Source: an uncultured Collinsella sp. (GTDB lineage: Bacteria; Actinomycetota; Coriobacteriia; Coriobacteriales; Coriobacteriaceae). Taken from it: a DNA stretch of 7,839 bases. Below, piece after piece: positions 1-7,096 of the stretch. The DNA lies in NCBI GenBank assembly GCA_900541475.1, contig UQJV01000060.1, forward strand, positions 1 through 7,839. The letters run 5' to 3'. A model generated the notes under the pieces. It was given only the letters and a program-made list of their open reading frames with translations, was not told where the DNA came from and made no database searches. Both the position numbers and the translations under genes were made by a program. The number at the start of each line of letters is the position of its first letter. Positions within the stretch are counted from its first letter, which is position 1.

Positions 1-60
1 ATATGACATGGGCATCTGAAATCGAATGCAGGGGCCGACAATACTCACGCAAGATAACTA

Positions 61-100
61 AAACATAAAAGCCGCGTGGGGGTCGGGTCCCCACGCGGCT
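61..100 (-). terminator. Intrinsic terminator of the surface-protein gene
   Basis: Positions 70-81 and 89-100 form a perfect 12-bp GC-rich stem (AGCCGCGTGGGG with its complement) around a 7-base loop. Read on the minus strand, the stem is followed by TTTTATGTTTTAG. The hairpin starts 45 bases past the stop codon of the surface-protein gene. On the plus strand no T run follows, so it should act for minus-strand transcripts only. Positions 1-60 hold no gene I can support. Confidence 0.88.
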
Positions 101-145
101 ATCAGGTTTGGGCTAAATAAGCCCGGAGGTAAACACTAGAAGTGA

Positions 146-1921
146 TTAGTGCTCGCGACGCTTGGTCATGTACATGCCCACAGCGACAGCCACGGCGCCG
201 GTAAGGGCAGCAGCAGAGGTCACAACAAAGGTCGGGTCACCAGTGGTAGGAAGGGCAGCGTCGTTCTTCTTGGCCTTAGCCTCGTCCTTCTTGTCAGCAG
301 GAACCTGCTTCTTGCCATCATTCTTCTTCAAAGAATCGGACTTGGGGGTCTTAGCAGTGAAGAAGGCGTAGACAGTGGTGTCCTCGGTGATAGGAGTAGA
401 GAAGTCAAACTTCTTGAAGGACTCCTTGGAAGAAGACCAGCCGACAAAGTTGAAGCCATCAACGGAAGGATCGCTGGGCTGAGCAACAGTCTTGCCGTCC
501 TCAACCTCAACAGTGGTGGTGGAACCAGCAACATAGAAATTGACCTTGTGGGTCTGGACAGCAGGCGTCTCGTTCTTGGTCCACTGGGCGTAGAACGTTA
601 CGTGGTCGCCGCCGCCCTGGACGGGCTTGCTGAAGTCGACGGAATCTTTGCCCTCGGAGTCGTAGGTCCAGCCGGCGAAGGTGTAGCCCTCGCGGGTCGG
701 GGCCAGGGGCTGGCGGGCGACGCCGTCGCCGTCGGTCACGCCCTGCAGGACTTCGTTGCCATCAGCGAAAACACCGCCGTTGGCGACATAGAGAACGTCC
801 TTCTCGTTGTTAGCAAGCTCTGCCCACTGAGCGAAGAACGTAGCATGCTGACCGCCACCCTGGATGGGCTTGGTGAAGTCGACAGGCTCGGTGCCGGCAG
901 CATCGTAGGTCCAGCCAGTAAAGGTATAGCCCTCGCGGGTCGGGGCCAGGGGCTGGCGGGCAACGCCGTCGCTGTCGGTAACACCCTCCATGGTCTCATT
1001 GCCATCGGCGAAAACGCCACCATTGGCAACATAGAGAACCGTCTTCTCGTTGTTCTGCTTCCACTGGGCATAAACAGTCGCGTGGCCGCTGCCCGCAACG
1101 ATGGCCTTCGTGAAGTCGACGGGGTCATTTCCGTCGCGATCGTACGACCAACCAAGGAAGTCATAGCCCTCGCGGGTCGGCTGAAGCGGCAGACGTGCAA
1201 TACCGTCGGTATCGGTTACACCCTGCATAGTTTCGTTGCCATCGGAGAACGTGCCGCCATTGGCAACGTAGAGGATTTCGACAGTCTTGTCCTGCTTCAC
1301 AGGCGTCCAAGCGGCGAAAAGGGTCACATGGTCGCCGCCACCGACGATCGGCTGGTTGAAGTCAACCTGGTCGGTTCCGTCGCTGTGATAATACCAACCG
1401 GCAAACACATAGCCGTCGCGCGTAGGAGCAAGCGGCTGACGAGCAATGCCATTGCTGTCAGTCTGACCCAGCATGACGTTGTTGCCGTCGGCAAACTGAC
1501 CGCCATTGGCAGAGTAGGTCACATCGAGCACATTCGAGGGAGCCTCAGTCCACTTGGCGAACAGAACAACAAAATTGCTAGCGTCGCTCAGAAGAGGCTG
1601 AGAAAAATCTACGGCATGCGTGCAAGTGTTGTCATAATACCAGCCGCCAAACACATAGCCATCGCGCACGGGAGACTCCGGCATAGAGCATACGCCCTTA
1701 TCGTTAGTCTGAATGCGCATAACGATGCTTCCGTCCGCGAAAGCGCCGCCGCCATTTTCCGCTACAAAAGTAACGGTCTTAACACCAGTAGAGGCTGCAG
1801 CAGTAGCCCCCTCGCTCGTGTTCTGAGTAGTCTCCGCCGCGATAGCAGCAACCGGCGTGGAGCTGAGCACCATACTCAAGCTCAGACCGGCTGTGATAGC
1901 AGCGTTAAGCTTCCTATTCAT
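146..1921 (-). CDS. LPxTG-anchored surface protein with six InlB B-type repeats
   Basis: 591-residue secreted protein, probably linked covalently to the cell wall by sortase. Residues 1-29 form a signal peptide (basic start MNRK, hydrophobic core, predicted cut after AAIAA). Six repeats follow at about 47-125, 131-206, 212-288, 293-367, 374-448 and 457-524. Repeats 1-5 share the pattern ANGG-F-DG, then R-GY-F-GW, VDF and a closing AxW (mostly AQW). Repeat 6 is a shorter, more diverged InlB-type unit. A Lys/Asp-rich spacer (about 525-555) precedes LPTTG at 557-561, a hydrophobic span (about 565-584) and the tail KRREH. The start was chosen at 1921 because AAAGGA lies 7 bases upstream and the signal peptide begins there; the frame stays open to a TTG at 2026, but that would put 35 unlikely residues before the signal. 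Repeats of this family (TIGR02543 / Flg_new) occur in adhesins and other surface proteins. The ligand cannot be read from the sequence. The gene has its own promoter region and terminator. Confidence 0.93.
   Translation of the reverse strand: MNRKLNAAITAGLSLSMVLSSTPVAAIAAETTQNTSEGATAAASTGVKTVTFVAENGGGAFADGSIVMRIQTNDKGVCSMPESPVRDGYVFGGWYYDNTCTHAVDFSQPLLSDASNFVVLFAKWTEAPSNVLDVTYSANGGQFADGNNVMLGQTDSNGIARQPLAPTRDGYVFAGWYYHSDGTDQVDFNQPIVGGGDHVTLFAAWTPVKQDKTVEILYVANGGTFSDGNETMQGVTDTDGIARLPLQPTREGYDFLGWSYDRDGNDPVDFTKAIVAGSGHATVYAQWKQNNEKTVLYVANGGVFADGNETMEGVTDSDGVARQPLAPTREGYTFTGWTYDAAGTEPVDFTKPIQGGGQHATFFAQWAELANNEKDVLYVANGGVFADGNEVLQGVTDGDGVARQPLAPTREGYTFAGWTYDSEGKDSVDFSKPVQGGGDHVTFYAQWTKNETPAVQTHKVNFYVAGSTTTVEVEDGKTVAQPSDPSVDGFNFVGWSSSKESFKKFDFSTPITEDTTVYAFFTAKTPKSDSLKKNDGKKQVPADKKDEAKAKKNDAALPTTGDPTFVVTSAAALTGAVAVAVGMYMTKRREH
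350..1783 (-). repeat. Tandem coding repeat array (six InlB-type units)
   Basis: The repeat units of the surface-protein gene occupy about 1547-1783, 1304-1531, 1058-1288, 821-1045, 578-802 and 350-553. Neighbouring starts in the middle of the array are 243 bases (81 codons) apart. The fourth and fifth units are closest: 684-718 and 927-961 are an identical 35-base run exactly 243 bases apart, and part of that run recurs in the third unit from 1164. The first and sixth units are clearly diverged. This suggests the central units arose by recent duplication or are kept alike by recombination. Confidence 0.9.
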
Positions 1922-1958
1922 GTGGTCGTCCTTTCCCGACTTGCTTCGTCGCGACCAC
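1922..1958 (-). promoter_or_regulatory. Shine-Dalgarno site and possible hairpin in the surface-protein leader
   Basis: On the minus strand AAAGGA (1929-1934) lies 7 bases before the ATG at 1921 and decides the start. The bases directly before the ATG, CGACCAC (1922-1928), are a perfect complement of GTGGTCG at 1952-1958. A 7-bp stem would place the ribosome-binding site at the edge of a 23-base loop with the stem touching the start codon. The Shine-Dalgarno call is firm. The regulatory role of the stem is an inference. Confidence 0.55.
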
Positions 1959-1991
1959 TTCGCAGAAGAAGACATTTGAATTGCATGATTG

Positions 1992-2020
1992 ATTATAGCC
2001 GAGAAAATCCTTAAAAGGTT
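1992..2020 (-). promoter_or_regulatory. Probable promoter of the surface-protein gene
   Basis: A consensus -10 box TATAAT sits at 1992-1997 (minus strand). The region 17 bases upstream (2015-2020, AACCTT) is a poor -35 match and overlaps a 12-bp palindrome. Initiation near 1985 would give a leader of about 64 bases. A perfect -10 with a weak -35 under a palindrome fits a promoter that depends on an activator or is controlled at -35. The -10 match is seen; the rest is inference. Confidence 0.55.
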
Positions 2021-2028
2021 GCGCAACC
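2017..2028. promoter_or_regulatory. 12-bp perfect palindrome at -35, candidate operator
   Basis: GGTTGCGCAACC reads the same on both strands. It lies just upstream of, and overlapping, the expected -35 position of the surface-protein promoter. Dimeric helix-turn-helix regulators typically bind such symmetric sites. No regulator gene is visible in the window, so the binding protein is unknown. Confidence 0.4.
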
Positions 2029-2050
2029 AAGCTATATCTAAGGTTTGAGA

Positions 2051-2077
2051 CTTTTTTGCAAAAAAGTTTGCAAAAAG
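2051..2077. promoter_or_regulatory. AT-rich double TTTGCAAA-type site upstream of the surface-protein gene
   Basis: Positions 2051-2066 are a perfect 16-bp palindrome, CTTTTTTGCAAAAAAG. On the minus strand CTTTTTGCAAA (2067-2077) and CTTTTTTGCAAA (2055-2066) follow each other as near-identical tandem copies with a period of 11-12 bases, about one helical turn. The block starts directly after the nth stop codon and lies about 55-80 bases upstream of the surface-gene -10 box. It could be an operator pair bound on one face of the DNA, an UP-like AT-rich element, or a weak end structure for nth. It lacks the GC stem of an intrinsic terminator. Confidence 0.4.
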
Positions 2078-2743
2078 CTATTGCATCACCCGTACGCTGG
2101 GGCAAAGGTCTGCCAGCGGGCAGTCGTCGCACTTGGGCTTGCGGGCATCGCAGATCTCGCGGCCAAAGGTGATCCACTGGTGATTGACCGACTCCCAATA
2201 CTCGTGCGGCAAGATCTTGAGCAGATCTTGCTCGGTCTTGAGCGGCTCCTTGGCATGCGTCTTGGGACTCAGCATCAGGCGGTGTGCGATGCGGTTGACG
2301 TGTGTATCGACCGCGATGCCCTCGACAATGCCAAACCCCACGTTGAGCACGATGTTCGCCGTTTTGCGCCCCACGCCCGGCAGTTTGACGAGTTCCTTCA
2401 TGTCGGCAGGTACCTCGCCGCCGTAATCGGCAACGATCATCTGCGCGGCCTCCACGGCGTGCTTGGCCTTGCTCTTATAAAAGCCGAGCGACTTAATAGT
2501 ATCGGCCACATCGGCCACGCTCGCCCCCGCCATGGCCTCGGGCGTGGGCCACTGGGCAAACAGCTTCGGCGTCACCTTGTTGACCTGTGCGTCGGTCGTC
2601 TGCGCCGAGAGCAGCACCGCGATGAGCAGCCTAAAGGGATTCTCGTGGTCCAAAAAGCACTCGACCGGGCCATAGCGACGGTTGAGGCGCTCGCACACCT
2701 CAACGGCGCGCTCGCGTTTGGCGGCATTGGTCTCGCGTGGCAT
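2078..2743 (-). CDS. nth: Endonuclease III, DNA glycosylase/AP lyase with 4Fe-4S cluster
   Basis: 221-residue base-excision-repair enzyme. The family removes oxidised pyrimidines from DNA and cuts the resulting abasic site by beta-elimination. The helix-hairpin-helix LPGVGRKTAN carries the catalytic lysine (K127), and AVDTHVNR carries the catalytic aspartate (D146). Four cysteines at 198, 205, 208 and 214 have the exact C-x6-C-x2-C-x5-C spacing of the iron-sulphur cluster. Length and domain order match bacterial Nth (E. coli has 211 residues). The start at 2743 was chosen because GAGGAG lies 5 bases upstream; an in-frame ATG at 2767 has no such site. The gene begins 63 bases after the ABC transporter stop with no T-tailed terminator between, so co-transcription is possible. 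No key residue is missing. Confidence 0.96.
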   Translation of the reverse strand: MPRETNAAKRERAVEVCERLNRRYGPVECFLDHENPFRLLIAVLLSAQTTDAQVNKVTPKLFAQWPTPEAMAGASVADVADTIKSLGFYKSKAKHAVEAAQMIVADYGGEVPADMKELVKLPGVGRKTANIVLNVGFGIVEGIAVDTHVNRIAHRLMLSPKTHAKEPLKTEQDLLKILPHEYWESVNHQWITFGREICDARKPKCDDCPLADLCPSVRVMQ

Positions 2744-2806
2744 AACGACTCCTCGCTTCAGCGGCATAACAAACTTATGGGCACGATTGTCCCACGTATG
2801 GGGTCT

Positions 2807-4609
<1,803 letters not shown>

Positions 4610-4617
4610 GGGCTTCC

Positions 4618-4687
4618 TTTCGCATCTGATAGGGCGAAACGCCATTGTTGCACACTAAAGCGCACTTCAGGCAAGCACGATGCGAAA
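4618..4687 (-). repeat. Inverted repeat pairing the ABC-gene ribosome site with the rmuC terminator tail
   Basis: GATGCGAAA at 4618-4626 (minus strand) is a perfect 9-base complement of TTTCGCATC at 4679-4687. One G-U and one further G-C pair extend the match to 11 positions, covering AAAGG of the ABC transporter's Shine-Dalgarno site. The far arm overlaps the T tail of the rmuC terminator. Only transcripts reading through that terminator would carry both arms, so any effect would be on read-through RNA. It may be chance. I found no convincing -35/-10 pair in this 123-base gap. Confidence 0.35.
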
Positions 4688-4715
4688 AGCGCCCGCGCCG
4701 TGCTTGCGCAGGCGC
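4685..4715 (-). terminator. Intrinsic terminator after rmuC
   Basis: On the minus strand GCGCCTGCGC (4706-4715) pairs with GCGCGGGCGC (4689-4698) over 10 positions with one G-U wobble and a 7-base loop, followed by TTTT (4685-4688). It lies 18 bases past the rmuC stop codon and separates rmuC from the ABC transporter gene. Confidence 0.85.
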
Positions 4716-4732
4716 CCCACCGTCAGATGCAG

Positions 4733-6088
4733 CTAGTCCTCGTCTTTTTGGTCTGCGAGCAGGCTCGCAGACGTGAGCCCCAAGATCTCGTCGGCCTCCC
4801 GCGTGTCTTCCAGCGCGTCGATATCCTTGAGTTTGCGCTCCATAACGTTGGTGCGCGTGGTGATGATGCCCTCGACCGTTTTACCCGCGGTCTCGATCTG
4901 CTGCTGGGCGCGGCGCAGCGCCGCCTGATAGCGCGGCAGCTCGGCCTTGACGGCAGAGAGTACGCGCAGCACGTCATCGGTGCGTTTTTGCAACTTAAAC
5001 GTCTGGTAGCTCATCTGCAGGCTGTTGAGGATGGCCGCCATGGTGCTGGGGCCGGCAACGTTGACGTGATAGTCGCGGCCCAGGGTCTCGATAAGCCCGG
5101 AGCGGCTGACGACCTCGGCATACAGGCCCTCAAACGGAACGAACATAATGCCAAAGTTGGTGGTCGCGGGCACGCTCAGGTACTTTTCGCAGATGTCCTT
5201 GGCCTCGCGCTTCACCATGGCGTCGAGCGTCTTGCGTGCAGCGGCAACAGCCTCAGCGTCACCCGACTCCTGGGCGTCGAGCAGATGCTCGTACGCGTCG
5301 CCCGGGAATTTGGAGTCGATCGGCAGCAGCACGGGATCGCCCTCGTCCACCGGCAGCTTGACGGCAAACTCAACGCGCTCCGAGGCGCCGGGCTTGGTGG
5401 CGACGTTTTCCAGATACTGGTCGGGCGTAAGGATGTCCGCCAGGATTGCACCCAACTGCACCTCGCCCAAAATGCCACGCGCCTTGACGTTGCCTAGCAC
5501 GCGCTTAAGGTCGCCCACGCCGGTGGCAATGGACTGCATATCGCCCAAACCCTTGTACACAGCCTCGAGCTGGTCGCTCACCTGCTTGAACGATGCAGAC
5601 AGGCGATCGTTGAGCGTACGGGAGAGTTTCTCGTCCACCGTCGCGCGCATCTGATCGAGCTGCACGTTGTTGTCCTTGCGGATGGCGCCCAGCTGGGCAT
5701 CGACCGTCTCGCGCACCTTGTCCAGGCGGTGCTCGATGCTCTCGCAGTTGGCACCGAGCTGTTGGGCCGTCTCGCGGCGAAGGTCATCCATACGGTCGCC
5801 AGCCTGCGAGAACTCACGCGCGATGGTCAGGTAGCGCTGCTGCTCTACGGCCGCATCGGTCGTCTGCTGTTGCGCGATGGCATTTGCCGTGCGGCGGGTT
5901 TCTGCCAACGCGACGTTGAGGGTGTCGAGCGCGTTGTTGGCCTGCTCGAGCGCAGCCAGCATCTCTGCCCCGCTATCGCCGCGCTCCCGCAGCTCAGCGC
6001 GAAGGCCCTTAAGCTGCAGGGCACAAGCCACAGCAACCCCCACCGCCACCAAGGCGATCACAACAAGCACGATATCAATAGCAGACAT
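4733..6088 (-). CDS. rmuC: RmuC family protein (DNA recombination/inversion limiting)
   Basis: 451-residue RmuC-family protein. Residues 3-24 form one N-terminal membrane span (IVLVVIALVAVGVAVA). A long Gln/Glu/Arg-rich coiled-coil stretch runs from about 26 to 180. The conserved RmuC domain covers about 172-425, with RGILGEVQL (204-212), RVEFAVKLP, LPIDSKFP (255-262), FVPFEG (316-321) and VAGPSTMAAILN (344-355). In E. coli RmuC limits inversion at short inverted repeats. The core has been related to PD-(D/E)xK nucleases, and IDSK supplies the D-x-K element; nuclease activity here is inference. The frame extends to a TTG at 6121 and an ATG at 6118, both without a ribosome site. The ATG at 6088 has GGCGGAG 3 bases upstream (short spacing) and leads straight into the membrane span, so it is preferred, not certain. 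The upstream gene ends 122 bases away with no terminator seen, so shared transcription is possible. Confidence 0.92.
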   Translation of the reverse strand: MSAIDIVLVVIALVAVGVAVACALQLKGLRAELRERGDSGAEMLAALEQANNALDTLNVALAETRRTANAIAQQQTTDAAVEQQRYLTIAREFSQAGDRMDDLRRETAQQLGANCESIEHRLDKVRETVDAQLGAIRKDNNVQLDQMRATVDEKLSRTLNDRLSASFKQVSDQLEAVYKGLGDMQSIATGVGDLKRVLGNVKARGILGEVQLGAILADILTPDQYLENVATKPGASERVEFAVKLPVDEGDPVLLPIDSKFPGDAYEHLLDAQESGDAEAVAAARKTLDAMVKREAKDICEKYLSVPATTNFGIMFVPFEGLYAEVVSRSGLIETLGRDYHVNVAGPSTMAAILNSLQMSYQTFKLQKRTDDVLRVLSAVKAELPRYQAALRRAQQQIETAGKTVEGIITTRTNVMERKLKDIDALEDTREADEILGLTSASLLADQKDED

Positions 6089-6210
6089 AGACTCCGCCCA
6101 ACAAACCTCATCGACCATCAATCAAAACCGCGATCAATCTTACCCCGCCACACGCACCGGGCGCTTCACGGCAATCGGGCAAATGGATTTGTGCCACAGA
6201 CATCAAAACG

Positions 6211-6633
6211 CTAACTCTCCCAGCCGGCGCGGATGGTTGTTACGACATCGCCTAGGCGCTGACCGAGAGCTGCCAAGTGCTCAAGCACCTCGCTGGGCGA
6301 GGCGCCGTTGAGAATGCACGTGAGGGCATATGAGGCCAAGAAGATTGCCGCGAGCCCCAACGGGATCAGCACGATCATCGCCAGCGTACGCAGGCGCTGG
6401 ACCCAGCGGCGGCGACGCGCACGACGCTTGTCGAACGCAAGCTCCTGCGCATATGAATCTTGCTGTACGGAATAGGCTCCTGGGTCCACCTCACCCGCAG
6501 ACGATACCGCGGGCGCGGCGTTTTGCGCAGGAGGCTGGACGGCTGCCCCTTGCATTTGCATCTCCATAAGCCGCTGCTGTTGGCGCAACATGCGCTCGGC
6601 TTGTTGCTGCGGGGTCTCAAGAAACAGATCCAT
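6211..6633 (-). CDS. Small single-span membrane protein, function unknown
   Basis: 140-residue protein I do not recognise. The N-terminal third is rich in Gln and Met (ETPQQQAERMLRQQQRLMEMQMQ, residues 6-28, broken by charged residues) and probably helical or coiled. A Pro/Ala-rich linker follows (about 31-50). A strongly basic patch, KRRARRRRWVQRLR (69-82), lies directly before one membrane span at 83-108, and a short tail (109-140) includes an amphipathic stretch LEHLAALGQRLGDVV. The positive-inside rule puts the N-terminus in the cytoplasm. There is no signal peptide and no catalytic motif. The start at 6633 is supported by AGGAGG 5 bases upstream; an in-frame ATG at 6756 also has a GGGGAG upstream and would add 41 residues. 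It lies upstream of rmuC, another protein with one membrane span and a coiled coil, but a joint role is only a guess. Confidence 0.8.
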   Translation of the reverse strand: MDLFLETPQQQAERMLRQQQRLMEMQMQGAAVQPPAQNAAPAVSSAGEVDPGAYSVQQDSYAQELAFDKRRARRRRWVQRLRTLAMIVLIPLGLAAIFLASYALTCILNGASPSEVLEHLAALGQRLGDVVTTIRAGWES

Positions 6634-6729
6634 GTTGGCCTCCTCAATCGGAGCATTCGACGCTTGCGCCCAGCATCCCGCGCCATCGCGGCCACGGCAA
6701 CGAAATCCGCGGCAATAGCCGCAAAGTTT

Positions 6730-6759
6730 CTTATTGACGAAAGCTGTAGAAAACATCAA
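6730..6759 (-). promoter_or_regulatory. Candidate promoter for the small membrane protein (and perhaps rmuC)
   Basis: On the minus strand TTGATG (6754-6759) and AATAAG (6730-6735) are separated by 18 bases. Each matches the sigma-70 consensus at four of six positions. Initiation near 6723 would give a leader of about 90 bases and would exclude the alternative ATG at 6756, supporting the start at 6633. The match is modest. Confidence 0.3.
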
Positions 6760-6886
6760 CAACTCCCCTACCAGCACTTTCTTTGAGCTTTTTTATCGAA
6801 TGATCTTTTGCCCTTCCGCCCTTACGCCAACCGACCAAAACCTAACCAAAAGCTTGACGAAAACTGTGAAGACAGGGACCCCACAC

Positions 6887-6914
6887 AAAAAGTGCCGCCC
6901 CAAAGGGGCGGCAC
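6887..6914 (-). terminator. Strong intrinsic terminator
   Basis: GTGCCGCCCC (minus 6905-6914) pairs perfectly with GGGGCGGCAC (6892-6901) around a TTT loop, followed by five T residues (6887-6891). It lies about 180 bases past the stop of the upstream membrane-protein gene and ends that transcript or an independent small RNA. On the plus strand no T run follows. The same stem sequence recurs at the right window edge. Confidence 0.88.
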
Positions 6915-6956
6915 ACAAACCAATCTATTAGCCAAAACTCGTTGGCAAGCCCGCGT

Positions 6957-7042
6957 CGTCAGACCCGCGGCGCATGCCTTTGCCTCGCGCGACCCTGCGA
7001 AGCCGTGAGCGAGAGGGAAAGGGATGCGCCGCGGGTCTGACG
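6957..7042. repeat. 86-bp near-perfect palindrome (intergenic)
   Basis: Positions 6957-6975 and 7024-7042 are exact 19-bp reverse complements. Pairing continues inward after single mismatches: 6977-6981 with 7018-7022 (5 bp), 6983-6986 with 7013-7016 (4 bp), and 6988-6990 with 7009-7011 (3 bp). That gives 31 of 34 positions per arm paired, three isolated symmetric mismatches and an 18-base loop (6991-7008). There is no T tail on either strand, so it is not a standard terminator. It could be a BIME/REP-like or MITE-like repeat, or a structured RNA in the transcript of the upstream gene. GCCCG occurs on both flanks (6949-6953, 7042-7046), too short to count as a target duplication. Confidence 0.85.
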
Positions 7043-7044
7043 CC

Positions 7045-7079
7045 CGGAGCGGTGAAACCAGCAGTTGCCCTGCGCTCCG
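7045..7079. repeat. 7-bp stem-loop between the membrane-protein gene and the palindrome
   Basis: CGGAGCG (7045-7051) and CGCTCCG (7073-7079) are exact reverse complements around a 21-base loop. The stem begins 2 bases beyond the 86-bp palindrome and ends 17 bases short of the membrane-protein stop codon. A minus-strand transcript would therefore carry three stem-loops in a row: this one, the palindrome and the terminator. Confidence 0.45.
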
Positions 7080-7096
7080 TGGTCGGTGAGGACAGG

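Larger units (their letters stand above)
6634..7096. other. 463-base gene-free region with promoter, terminator and large palindrome
   Basis: No reading frame here has a convincing ribosome site plus protein-like composition, except a possible 41-codon extension of the downstream gene (6634-6756). From right to left it holds a 7-bp hairpin (7045-7079), an 86-bp near-perfect palindrome (6957-7042), a strong minus-strand terminator (6887-6914), an AT-richer stretch with imperfect tandem TTTTGGT copies on the minus strand (about 6832-6855), and a candidate promoter (6730-6759). Confidence 0.7.

Noticed and set aside
149..2014. Very long open frame on the plus strand (621 codons) opposite the surface-protein gene
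   Set aside because: It is the antisense of a gene with clear signal peptide, repeats and sorting signal. The translation is low-complexity Leu/Gly/Val/Arg without domains, as expected from biased codon use on the other strand.
1922..2026. N-terminal extension of the surface protein to a TTG at 2026
   Set aside because: It would place 35 residues before a normal signal peptide, has no ribosome site, and spans the candidate promoter.
2744..2806. CCCA-TACG-TGGG hairpin between the ABC gene and nth as a terminator
   Set aside because: The stem is only four to five base pairs and no T run follows, so it does not argue against co-transcription.
6949..7046. GCCCG on both sides of the palindrome as a target-site duplication
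   Set aside because: Five bases in GC-rich sequence, one copy overlapping the arm and the other three bases away from it, are too weak to show insertion.
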